Source: Folioceros fuciformis
Taxonomy: Eukaryota; Anthocerotophyta; Anthocerotopsida; Anthocerotales
Reading direction: 5' to 3'
Assembly (NCBI GenBank): GCA_049999805.1
Contig: JBNGIO010006281.1
Coordinates: 16,360 to 80,359 of the forward strand
Length of the DNA: 64,000 nucleotides
Position 1 is the first letter of the stretch. Every line of letters starts with the position of its first letter. The position numbers and the translations under genes are program-made. Below the pieces are notes generated by a model, which saw only the letters and a list, made by a program, of their open reading frames with translations, was not told where the DNA came from and made no database searches. This document shows, piece after piece, positions 35,229-46,100 of this stretch.

Positions 35229-37173
35229 ATGTTCAACAAGATATTCGGGAAGCCCAAGAAGCAAGCTCCAGCGACGGCTTCAGCCCTTGACAGGCTCACG
35301 GAGGTCGCCTCGCTTTCTGAGCTTTGTCGCTTGACACCTCTTTGTTGCACGACTGTTGGCAGACTAGAGTGTGCAGTCCTTGGTTTGGAGCTGCATCGGC
35401 AAACAGGAGTCTTACGCCTGATGAGATGTTCTTATGCAGACGTTGGAGATGCTTGACAAGAAGGAGAAAATTCTGTACCGGAAGATCGAGGCAGAGATTG
35501 AGAAAGCTAAGGGTTACGCAAAAGTGAAGAACAAGAGGGGTAGGTCACTGCTTGTTGCAACTTTACTGTGCGCCAGTAAGAGTTGAGAGTGTGGATGTTG
35601 CCTCCTGTGAGGTTCATTTTCAAGGCCAGATTTGCATATTGGTCACAGCTTTACTCTCCTTTTCACTGCTTCAGCTGCAATTCATTGTTTGAAGACAAAG
35701 AAGTTCTACGAGAACCAGATTGCTCAACTTGGGAGCTACCAGCTACGACTGCACGATCAGGTTAGTGTTGCACTCACTTGCTTTCCGGAACTCTTTTGAT
35801 TGGTGGTAGGGTTTCGTGTTTGCTGACCTGCCCGTCATGTCACCTGCTGAATGACATAGTAGTACTTCTCTTGCAGAGTGATGCTCTCTTGAGAGACCAT
35901 GGTAAACGCCTTCCAATTCTAAGGCGAGCCATCATGAAAGTCAGGACCAAGTGCCGATCGATTTTTAGTTCCATCACTGGATCAAGGTCTAGACTCGAAG
36001 CTCTGCAATGTCATTCCTGTGCTGCGGCGTGGACATGTGATGAGGGAATTGATTCAGGAATGCTGCTTTATGCAGACCCCCCTCCTCTTTTGCTGAATAA
36101 GTCGTCACCTAATTTGTCAGTTGCGTGACTGCAATTAAGGATCCCTCGTATTGTCAACCACTAGAGACTGTCTACTCCCCACCCCACTTTCCCAGTCAGT
36201 CATCGTGCTGTTTGTGTTTTGGACCAAGACACAGTCACCTGCACGTTAGCTTAGAGTTCTTGTTGATCCCTGTTGGTGCCTTCAAACGTCTGAGCTAACA
36301 GCAGCAGCTGCTGTGTCCACCTGCCTGATGCTTGGGAGCTTAATTCTCTGCCCTTTCATCGTCTTTCTTTTGTGTGAAAGTATGTTTGCAGGTTTAGTGC
36401 TGTTGTTACACCATGCAGTCCACTTGTCAGATGATCTTGTCTTCGAAGCTGGAATTGTATGGGCCCTGTATCAGCAAATCTGGTTCATCGGGTGTGCAGA
36501 TGATTATGTTGGAAGGCGCCAGAGCAACAACCGATACCGTTGATGCTCTTCGAAGTGGGGCAAAAGCAATGAAGTCTATCCAGAAAATTGTGTAAGATGC
36601 CAACTACTTTTCTTCCACCTGTCCCCCCTGCCATGCGCATGCGTTACCGGAATGTAGCTCATGCGGAAACAACGACGCGTGATTGACATTCAGCACACTG
36701 TTCGATTGGTTGGAGTGCAGAAACATCGATGACGTGGACAAGACAATGGAGGACGTGACTGAACAGGCGGAGAACATGAAACAAATTCAAGAATCACTTT
36801 CAGCTCCAGTTGGGGTAGCTGCCGAGATCGATGAGGTTCGCCTTATTCCTCTAAGATAATTTTCATAAATTTGTACTCAGTACGTAAGTTGTCTCACATT
36901 TCCTGAACTGCCGCTTGCCGTGTGTCCCCTCTCCAGGAAGAACTTTTGGACGAGCTGGAAGATCTGGAGGGTCAGGACTTGGACCAGCAGCTGAGGGATA
37001 CCACGCCTTCAATACCTTTCCACAAAGCTTCGATTTCCACACCAGCCGGTCCTGCCAATTCGGCTCCGCCAAGGCAACCTCCTCCTATAAAACCGCATGA
37101 AAGACCTTCCCCTCAGCCTAACAGCGAGGAGGAGGACGAACTAGCAGCCTTGCAAGCGGAGATGGCGTCATGA
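35229..37173 (+). CDS. SNF7: SNF7/CHMP4 (VPS32) ESCRT-III subunit
   Basis: Six exons (35229-35303, 35440-35539, 35675-35760, 36500-36591, 36721-36835, 36937-37173) give 234 residues, the usual ESCRT-III size. The start MFNKIFGKPKKQ is basic, as in SNF7. The helical core reads KKEKILYRKIEAEIEKAK, LKTKKFYENQIAQLGSYQLR, ARATTDTVDALRSGAKAMK and VNIDDVDKTMEDVTEQAENM. The acidic tail ends in DELAALQAEMAS, a MIT-interacting motif for VPS4. SNF7 polymerises on endosomal membranes to sort cargo into multivesicular bodies. Intron 3 is long (739 bp) compared with the others and has an open but unsupported stretch near 35880-36120. The family and structure are secure. Confidence 0.95.
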
Positions 37174-37497
37174 ACCCTGCGCTGGCCAGTGGCCATCACA
37201 ATGGGCAGTTTAGAGTCTAGTGGCTCTGGCCACTGCAACATTGTGTACACTCTACTTACTCGGCGGCACTCCGCAGTCTTTTCGAACTTTATTGTAGGCC
37301 TATACCCCGCAAATCATGAAAGGGCATCTCGACTTCGGGAATTGAATCTTACGTAAAACCTGACGAATTGTCTGGCGAAAACCGCAATGCTGTGGGTTTT
37401 GCCCTAAGAGTCGGAACCGACTCGCTCCTCCCGCGCTTTTTGTCGCAGTCCAAGTCCACAAGGAAGAGCTGCCGCAGCTGTTTCTGGAGGGAGCAGG
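37174..37497. other. short intergenic region between CHMP4 and CCT5
   Basis: 324 bp, both genes on plus. It contains an inverted repeat with 9-bp arms CAGTGGCCA (37187-37195) and TGGCCACTG (37227-37235), likely in the CHMP4 3' UTR. Confidence 0.6.
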
Positions 37498-40095
37498 ATG
37501 GCGCTCGCTTTCGATGAGTTCGGGCGGCCTTTCATCATCTTGCGGGAGCAGGAGCAGAAGGCTCGCCTGCAAGGGTTGGATGCCCAAAAGGCCAACATTT
37601 TGGCAGCTCGTTCCGTGGCCAAGATTTTGAGAACCTCGCTCGGCCCCAAGGGCATGGACAAGATGCTGCAGAGCCCGGACGGCGATGTCACTATAAGTGA
37701 GCTCTCAGTCCGTACTTCTTGTACAGGGATGTCTTGAGGCCCGTGGCCGGTCAATTAGGTCTTTTTGCAACGCCTGATCTCACCACTCCGTCGAGTGATA
37801 GTTTCTTCACGCAGCTGTATAGGCCTTGTCTTGTGTTGTTCACAGTTGTGACGTATTGTGAGATGAACGGATCGTGTCTTCGTGTTTGGCAGCAAACGAT
37901 GGGGCTACAATACTTGAGCAGATGGAGGTTGAGAATCAAATTGGGAAGCTGATGGTCGAGCTTTCGAAAAGTCAGGATTTTGAGATTGGTGACGGCACAA
38001 CTGGGGTTGTAGTTACAGCAGGTGCACTCTTGGAGCAGGCGGAAGAGCTACTAGATCGGGGCATCCACCCCATTCGGATCGCTGAGGGGTATGAGATAGC
38101 GTCTAAGGTCGCCACTGAGCATTTGAATCACATCGCGCACAAGTTTGACTTCAGTGCAGATAATGCTGAGCCTCTCATTCAGACGTGCATGACGACGCTA
38201 TCTTCCAAGATGTGAGCCGGTCACCATCTTTGTGTTTGCAACTTCATGATTCAAGTTTGTCGATTCGCACGATGTTGTGGGCGACGACAGAGTCCGTATG
38301 TGCCTCTTACGTGTTCAAGCTGATAGCTCTATTGTGACGTATTATCCTTGTGCAGAGTGGGTAGGTGCAAACGGATGCTGGCGGAAATTGCAGTGAAAGC
38401 TGTTCTTGCTGTGGCAGATTTGGAGAGACGTGATGTCAACCTTGACTTGATTAAGGTTGAAGGAAAAGTTGGTGGTAGGCTAGAGGATACGGAACTTGTC
38501 TATGGTATTGTTGTTGATAAGGATATGAGCCATCCTCAGATGCCCAAGGTTATAGAGGATGCGAAGATTGCCATTCTGACCTGCCCATTCGAACCACCGA
38601 AGCCAAAAACCAAGCACAAAGTAGACATTGATTCTGTCGAAAAATTTGAAGTTCTTCGAGCTGCAGAGAAGAAATATTTCGATGACATGGTGCAACAGTG
38701 TAAAGTAAGCGTGAGCTGTGCAACGTTGAATTATGAGGACTGTAGTTGGTTGGCAGATTTGTTGTTTGCAGCCTGTATGTCCGCAAGTCGTACCTTTGGC
38801 CTCTGGCATGCTTTTACATTCTTGTTGGTGGTAGACGAAGGTCAGGTCTGATTATTCATGGGAACAGGATGCAGGTGCCACACTCGTCATATGCCAATGG
38901 GGCTTTGATGATGAAGCAAACCATCTACTTCTCCACCGGGGACTGCCAGCTGTCCGGTGGGTTGGAGGAGTCGAGCTTGAGCTCATTGCGATTGCAACAG
39001 GTTTGTGATTTCCGTCTTGACGTCCTACGTACGTCTGTTTCCAGCGTCAGGTTGGCTCTGAATTCTTTGCACGGCCGGAAACCTGTCTTTTTCAGGTGGA
39101 CGAATAGTTCCTCGGTTTCAGGAGTTAACTCCAGAGAAGTTGGGGAAGGTAAACCCTCTCGTTGGAAACTGTGGTCGCGCTGTTTGAACTGATGTGTTTT
39201 CTTCGACAAGCAGAGCACGTCTCTCATGTCTGTCGTGTTCACAGGCTGGACTAGTAAGGGAACGGGGGTTCGGTACAACAAAGGATAGAATGCTCTATAT
39301 TGAAAAATGTGCCAATTCTCGGGCTGTCACAATTTTCATCCGTGGAGGTTTTTTTTTCTTTTTTTAATGTTGAATGACGTCAATTTTCTCATGAGTGTTC
39401 TTCTGGACTCTTATTTCTCTCGTATCTTTAGGCACAGCCCTTCCCTCAGGTTGTCAGCTTGTTTTGGTTGGCAGGAAACAAGATGATGATTGAAGAGACC
39501 AAGCGCAGTGTCCATGATGCGCTGTGTGTGGCTCGGAATTTGATCCGAGACAAGGCCATTGTGTACGGTGGTGGCTCGGCAGAAATTGCTTGCTCGATAG
39601 CTGTGGAAGCCGCAGCAGATAAGATCCCTGGGGTTGAGCAGGTAGTTTACGCTCAATGGCTTATGTCACTCGGGGGTAGTGTGCTTTGACTGATCCTTGC
39701 TAACTCAATCCCATTTGTTTCGCTCTTCGCAGTATGCAATGCGGGCATTTGCGGACGCCTTAGATGCAGTACCAATGGCTCTGGCTGAAAACAGTGGTTT
39801 GCAACCGATTGATGTCGTGACAGCAGTGAAAGCACAACAGTTGAAGGTGAGTTCGGTAGGGTTTGGTGTAGTATGCTTGATTGCTGCCTTAGTACTAAGT
39901 CACAACGGTGTTATTGATGTGCAGGAAAAGAACCCTTTCTTGGGAGTCGATTGCAATGATGTGGGAACAAATGACATGAGGGAGCAAAACGTGTTCGAGA
40001 CCCTCATTGGGAAGAAGCAGCAGCTACTCCTTGCCACCCAGGTTGTCAAGATGATTCTGAAGATTGACGACGTGATCACCCCCTCCAACTTTTAA
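37498..40095 (+). CDS. CCT5: T-complex protein 1 subunit epsilon (CCT5)
   Basis: Nine exons (37498-37696, 37893-38211, 38356-38704, 38868-39000, 39096-39148, 39245-39347, 39475-39641, 39733-39846, 39925-40095) give 535 residues, the normal length. The start [20 protein letters not shown] is characteristic for plant CCT5. ATPase signatures follow: [45 protein letters not shown] and [12 protein letters not shown] is the hetero-oligomeric group II chaperonin of the cytosol, folding actin, tubulin and other proteins. Every intron is GT-AG with phase conserved across. Convergent with the PLP3 gene 259 bp further on, whose family are CCT co-chaperones. Confidence 0.97.
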
Positions 40096-40354
40096 GTAGA
40101 AAGTATCCATGCGGAGTCGCGAGTATACGCTTCACGAATTTGAAATTTTTGTAGAAAAGAGTCGTAGGCATCATGAAACTGCCAATGAGGTGATAAAGAG
40201 GTGATGCGTGTACCTGTCCTGCTCTTACGTGTGCAGTTTGTTAATTGCTTGGGAAAAACTTGGTTCACGTTCAACGATGAGGGAGAATGGACCGTACGAC
40301 AACAACCGTAGTGTTCATAAACGTTATGTCCAATTTCACAAACCCCATCAAGTT

Positions 40355-41832
40355 TCAGTCAGAGTCGCTGTCTTGTCCAGCCGAGCTTCTCACCCTCCTT
40401 GGAGCGTCATCCTCATCTTGTATCCTGACCTGTTTGACGATAATACCTGAAATCCAAAGCGTGAGAAGACCGACTGTCAAGGGCAACAGCAAAAACTCTG
40501 AGCGGCTTCTCTACTTGCAGGTTCTACTACCTGACTTTATCAGGTAATTTTCGAGCCTGCTCACGGGGAAGTCATCAGCATCTCCTAGTTGCTGAAAACC
40601 AACAAGTCTGTCGAGAGCAACTCCATTCCTGTAGAAACAGGCCAGAAATCAGGCAACATTCATCTTGAAAATAAGGTTCGCGCCTTTCAGGCATTCAGCA
40701 TCCGCACCTTTCACATACCTGAAAAGAATTACGCAAGGTAGCACTTTCACAGCTAGCTTTGTAACAAAGAAGGGACAATTCTGCACAAGACAAGCGCACG
40801 TAAGCGTTCATGAATTTCAAGCAGTAATCACCTTCAGTTTGGAAGCAGGGGTGGATCAGGACAGGAACCTCACCTCCGCATCCACTTTGATAAACTTAGT
40901 ATCAAAATACTTTGCTGTTAGACTGTTCAAATGCTTGTCCATTATCCTGAAAGAGCCGGATTCGCACTTGGAGTGACCATTAGGAATGGAGTAACGAAGT
41001 CGTCAGTACTCAATGGCAGCTGTAGACGCACACTCACTTGCAGCGGACAAACTCTCTGTGGAAGAAATGACAGACCACCCTTTCGGTTTCAGTAACTTCA
41101 GCGAGAAAATCTCCTTCGGCGATCTGCGGAGCACAGACCATGAGTGAGATGCATGCAATGTCAAGTCTTCAATCAAGGCGATAACTGGAAGACTGAGAAT
41201 GTACGCCAACGGCATGCTTCCGCACCTCTCTATATTCACCGTGTCCCTTAAGCTGCAGCACTTGCCGCTTTTCTGCTTCTTTCTACATCAAACGCCAAAC
41301 TTTCAGATGACTGTCTTATGGCTGCAATGACGAGAAATGAAAACAGCGGGTAAAGTATGAGCTTTCTAAAGGGATGCGAGAAAAACCTTAAGCTGAGCAA
41401 TTCTCTCGGAATGCAGTCTTTCCAGCTCAGGATCCTGCATCTCGGATACTATCACACATGAGAATGAGAAACGAGCGCAGTTCAGCAGCCACAATTTCTA
41501 AAAACTTAGTCGCATAGCGTGGTACTCACATCCAGAAGTTCGTCTAGGTCAACCTCATCATGCGCAGGGCCAGTGCCAGCCTTCTCCGACGCCAGCATCT
41601 CCTGCAATTTCAGAGCATTTCTGTTGGTAACAAGTGGGCAAGGGTTCCAGGACTAGCGAGTTGTTGTTCCTACAATCCTGACACGCACCAGACCAACACC
41701 CATCACCGAATGCAAATCCACCCTAAACTAGTGGCTACACCGACAGACCTTCTGCAGGTCCCGGGCGGCTGCGGCCATGGCAGAGCCCAGAGCCAGGTCC
41801 CCCATTCTGGAGCGGAATTGCTCAGGATCCAT
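40355..41832 (-). CDS. PLP3: phosducin-like protein 3 (PLP3), with an apparent one-base frame discrepancy in exon 3
   Basis: Nine minus-strand exons: 41832-41749, 41601-41530, 41434-41388, 41282-41226, 41123-41038, 40946-40874, 40780-40719, 40628-40531 and 40446-40355. They encode MDPEQFRSRMGDLALGSAM, DEVDLDELLD, DPELERLHSER, KGHGEYRE, a thioredoxin-like fold (VVCHFFHREFVRCKIMDKHL, TKFIKVDAE, LPCVILFR, LVGFQQLG) and an acidic Ser-rich tail. This is the PLP3 family, about 223 residues, which works with CCT in tubulin folding. The exon lengths sum to 671, one short of a multiple of three. The missing base falls in exon 3 near 41399-41402, where the family sequence is otherwise matched on both sides. 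This may be a sequencing error, a real lesion or a splice detail not resolved by eye. Confidence 0.8.
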
Positions 41833-42295
41833 GCTGCTGCCCCCTGGCATGACTGCTTCGGGGAGGGAGGAGCGCGCTTTCACTTCAGATCGCTTCCTAC
41901 TGCTCCGTCTCTGTGCACCAGGGAGGACCGTAATGAGCTGTGGTGTCAATTGACCATTCCAAACGACTTGTCCACAAGCATGGAAATCAGCAGCAACAAG
42001 CTCCGATGCCGGGCAAACCGTAACTGGTCACGCCTCACCTCCCCCGTCTCCTGGAGAAAATTGAATGAGGGTGTATTTCTCTTTGCTATTAGTCATGTCA
42101 TTGCCAAAAACCACGGTATATGGGCCTACCCATACACGAACCACCTCCCGCTCCAGTTCGCGGGTAAGACCACCCTACGATCGAGTGCGCGAGCAGGGCA
42201 ACCGGAGCAAACTCACCTCGAACAAAACTGGCCCAAACGGTTCCCGCCTAACGGTTCTTTGCAGACGGTCACCACAATTTTCTCATTTTCTAGAG

Positions 42296-42315
42296 TTATT
42301 TATTTATTTATTTAT
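42296..42315. repeat. TTTA/ATTT microsatellite
   Basis: About five copies of a 4-bp unit just upstream of the PLP3 gene. Confidence 0.85.
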
Positions 42316-42536
42316 AGAAACAACATGATGGAAAATCCAATGAGACAAACCATGTGACTAGGTCACGGGCGGCTAGCCTCCTAGGGCTGAACCTAAAATT
42401 ACCCATAGCACCTAAGATATCATGGTGCCATAATATGAAGGTCTATTTACCATTGAAATAGTTGATGTAATCCCTCATCCTCGTCCTATAGGATATACAT
42501 GGTATTAACCAGTCAAGGTCCATTGTAGTGCCATAC

Positions 42537-42636
42537 AAACCCTTTGCCAAAAGAACGCTAATGCACAAAAAGAGGAAGACCAAGCCAATAGAAACCCTTT
42601 ACCAAACGAATGTTACAATACACAAAAAGAGGAAGA
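42537..42636. repeat. imperfect tandem duplication, ~53 bp
   Basis: AAACCCTTT(G/A)CCAAA ... CACAAAAAGAGGAAGA occurs twice, starting near 42537 and 42590. Confidence 0.75.
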
Positions 42637-42726
42637 ACTTAGAAAATGCCTTGCACATAGCCTCATGGGCCTCACTCGCAAGGGGATAAAGAAGTGTCTA
42701 GTCTACAAAGGGATGTACTTGTGAAT

Positions 42727-42782
42727 CTTGGCCAATGTGCTCCTCTCTACCGCCCTTGGCCAATGTGCTCCTCTCTACCGCC
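42727..42782. repeat. exact 28-bp tandem duplication
   Basis: Two identical adjacent 28-bp units (42727-42754 and 42755-42782) beginning CTTGGCCAATGTGC and ending CTCTACCGCC. Confidence 0.95.
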
Positions 42783-43270
42783 CAACCTAGGGAGTTGAGG
42801 ACACTATGCTCTCAAATTGAGATTTCTGTGTAGTCCATTATAACCACTTCGCCAACAAAAAGCCTATTTTTTACCCTAGATGAGGAAAAGGTCAACTTGA
42901 AGAGAAACATAGTTTAAGCAAATTGCATATATGCTTCTTGAAGGGTAAAAGACCACCCTCCTCGGCCAATGAAAACATGACATTATGCACGGCTTTGTGC
43001 TTAGCAATGCATAGTCCCCAACTGGCAAGATGAGTACCAAGTTGTCAAGTGATGGCCCACATGTGCAAGAGGAGAGAGAGAAAGTGAAAGGTTAGACCAA
43101 TCCAAGGGAGAATCTTATCACAGCAGAGAACGTGGTTAATACGATGCAGAAAGCTTAGAGGCTAGGTTGAGCCAAGAGCTAAGAACTTCCTAAGAAAGAA
43201 TGAAGCCACATGTCGAGGGCTAGAAAATCTAAAGGAAGATTGAGCTCAACCTACTAGAATTTCTTCTCAA

Positions 43271-43393
43271 GAAGAGACGCATGGAGCCTTCAAATCCCCA
43301 CCATGAGAAGAGAAGAGACACATGGAGCCTTCAAATCCCCACCATGAGAAGAGAAGAGACGCATGGAGCCTTCAAATCCCCACCATGAGAAGA
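43271..43393. repeat. 41-bp tandem repeat, three copies
   Basis: Units start at 43271, 43312 and 43353 with GAAGAGAC(G/A)CATGGAGCC, followed by TTCAAATCCCCACCATGAGA. They are nearly identical, pointing to recent slippage or unequal exchange. Confidence 0.93.
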
Positions 43394-43740
43394 GATGAAA
43401 ATTGAGCCATAGCAGTTGAAGTCATAGAAGAAAGAGAGTTCCCAACTAATCCTTGAGACACCTGCAAAGGGAGGGCACCCTCCTTAACACCTAGAACAAA
43501 AGATTAAAAAGACAAATGCAAGAATCTCGAATGAGAACATGGGGGCTTTTGGAGCGGAATGATGTGGAGAAGTACCTAGAATGACACAAGTGCGGTCTCT
43601 AAATTGGGAAGGTTATTCACATGAGATTGGTGCTCCTCAAGGGCCACATTGACCAAGCCTTGGACAAAGGCCAAAGGCCCCACCAAGAAGCCCTACACTC
43701 AAAGGCCTTGTGAGGAAGTGATTTGGCCCCTTGGAAGACC

Positions 43741-43783
43741 GAACCAAGAACCATTGATTAGCAAACCAAGAACCATTGACTAG
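43741..43783. repeat. ~22-bp tandem duplication
   Basis: AACCAAGAACCATTGA(T/C)TAG occurs twice in direct succession. Confidence 0.85.
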
Positions 43784-45474
43784 GACTTTAGCACCTGCTA
43801 CTTCTTTATTTGGATCATCCAAATGTCACTTCACAAAACACACTTTCATCTTGAGACTACTTTAATAAACTCACAACCACAAGCACACTTTCATTTGGAC
43901 AAGCTAGAAGCTACCAAAGTTGAAGGCTAGAATTGCTGCTCAATCTACTTAAAGAGAATTGCTCATCTGGTATGTACATTGTATCCAATTACAATATTTA
44001 TTCTCCATCATCACAAAATATCATTCCATGTTCACTTGCTAGAGCTAAAAAATGAGTCATGCAACCTTGTTGTCACCCTCACAGGCACAACCTTGAACAT
44101 GTGACTGGGAGGAGAAGGAGGTAGGCTCTATTCCCAAGCTCTTGTTATTTTTCTCTTCTGTGAATGTAGACAATCCGATTTACATTGGAGCTAGAGGCTG
44201 CAACACTCACACGCGGCTGCTGGGCACGGGAGACCTAGGAGCACACACATGCCCTGCCCCTAGTGCGTGCCAGCATACAAAGCTGCAAAAGATGGATGTA
44301 CTGTACGTACATTCGCTACATGAAGCTGGGTGTAGCCTAAACCTAGTCTCGACTGAACCTAGCCTAGCGTAGGCTGGCTTGGCCCGACCCCTTATTTCGG
44401 GTGAAGGTCCGGACACGCTCAACGTGGCTGCACTGGAAGAGCGAACCTGCAATGTCTGCCCGTGGGAACCTCTTGTAAAGCTGACAATTGGCAATGCGGG
44501 TAGAAGAGGGAATATTGCAACTCTATTTGCGGGGTTTGCCCGAAACGTGTATCCTATCCTGTTGCTGGCCGGGCCGCTGCTTGTCGTTGGTATGTGCTCG
44601 ACGACGTTTTCGGGCTGTCAACTGGTGATGCAAAAACTTGTTCCGTCAATTGCACAAGCAACAGTCAAGCCCTGCCATGTTCGTTCACTTCGGACAGTAG
44701 CTTGACCCCGGCCCGCGCCCTCCATGCTCAGACGGGATGTCCTCTCCACACCGGACGGTGGCACGGCATAGCAGATTTGTAAATTCTGACAGGCTCCACC
44801 AGCGGCAGAGAACGGCAGAGCGGCCGGGCCAGCCCCACGCACCGTCCTCTTCTTGAAGTGCGTGTGAAGCGTACACGAGGTGCTCATGTAGGCCCGGTTA
44901 ATGATCCCGGCAGCCGCGGATTTACATGTTTCCTGCAGCCTGGGCCTCGGGCGGCTCCATCTCCAGCTCCAGAGTCCAGACATGGTTGCTGCTTCACGGC
45001 AGCAAAGGCGGGCCCGTTCTGCTCCTCGCTCCCGGGGGACCCTCTTGCCTGCATCAAAATGTTTCCAACTCGTAGCGATAAATGCCTGGCGCGCGTAACT
45101 CCTTGGATGGCATGCCAGGGCCATACGGTCATACTTTACAGATATGTACGGATCCCGATACCTAATACAGGTGTATGTACATACATAGGATGTCAAATAC
45201 ATATCTTCCTCGGCGCCGGGATGGAAAGTCGAAACTCAAGCATACCCGAAGACGTAGACATACTGTATGTACTTACCGTACGTGGAGTGCGCATGCCACG
45301 TAGGATTTGGCACGCTCGAAGCACTTCATCGCTTCGGGAATTGGACACAGGCGATGAAGGTTAGCTTCAAGCTTGGCTTGGCTTGGCTCGGCCCGGGCTC
45401 GGGTGAAGCAAAGCATATTTTATGTTTGGGGTATGCTGTTATTAACAGGTGCAGGTGCTCTTCAAACGGGCTCC

Positions 45475-45540
45475 GGCTCCAGCTCCAGCTCCAGCTCCAG
45501 CTCCAGCTCCAGCTCCAGCTCCAGCTCCAGCTCCAGCTCC
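45475..45540. repeat. AGCTCC hexanucleotide repeat
   Basis: Ten perfect AGCTCC copies fill 45481-45540, preceded by a GGCTCC variant. It lies about 0.6 kb upstream of the Vapyrin start and encodes Ser- or Ala/Pro-rich frames only by chance. Confidence 0.97.
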
Positions 45541-46100
45541 TCTTCCTCAACATGTTGTGGGGAAGAGCGACAGGAAGAGAGAGCAGAGAGAGAGAGTGCC
45601 TGGGGCCCGGAGTCACAGAACGAGGCGTCAATCACCGTCCCGCTCGAGTATTTTCAGCCTGAGGCGTGATTGATGCGACTCTCAATCTCACCGCCCTCCC
45701 AATGGCCCCTGCCTTGCTTCTCCTGCCTTTCGTTCCGATTGCGGTGGTCGTGGTGGGGGAATAGCGTAGCTGTGTGTTTGTGTGAGGGACCTGGAGCGGG
45801 ATCTGTTCCCGGCGGCTGCTCAATTGGTGGCCCTTTGTGATGACCGTCTGTCTATGCGAGCTTTTTTGCTGCGCGGGATGGAGGCCGAGGAGAGCGGTCG
45901 CAGGGAGGTGGAGTGCTTCAGCGACAAACTGTTGATTTGCTTGAGAGGGCAGGGTTTGGGGAGGAGGTGAATGGCAGGAGGCGGGAGGGCGGGGCGGAGA
46001 TGTTTGGAGGAGGTGCGGCGGTAGGAGGAGGAGGAGAGTCCCGGGGGTTGATGTTTTTGTTGTTGTTGTTGTTGTATCCGGATCGGTATCCGCAACTGCA

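Larger units (their letters stand above)
41833..46100. other. 4.3 kb repeat-rich region between PLP3 and Vapyrin genes
   Basis: No supported gene. 42360-44100 is AT-richer and full of local duplications: 28, 41, about 22 and about 53 bp units. It looks like decayed transposable-element DNA, although no transposase or polymerase motif was recognised. 44100-46100 is GC-rich, with Ala/Pro or Ser-coding simple repeats. It probably includes the Vapyrin promoter and leader, with GTT repeats near 46050. Confidence 0.5.

Noticed and set aside
35778-36128. Open stretch in the long third intron of CHMP4
   Set aside because: The SNF7 protein is complete and in phase without it; no domain seen.
41560-42357. 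265-codon plus-strand frame
   Set aside because: Opposite PLP3 exons 1-2 and running into simple repeats; no domain.
44618-45202. 194-codon minus-strand frame
   Set aside because: Composition is biased, no family motif, and no exon-like borders; likely chance in GC-rich DNA.
45267-45669. Frames encoding Leu/Gln, Ser or Ala/Pro runs
   Set aside because: Created by the AGCTCC repeat read in different frames.
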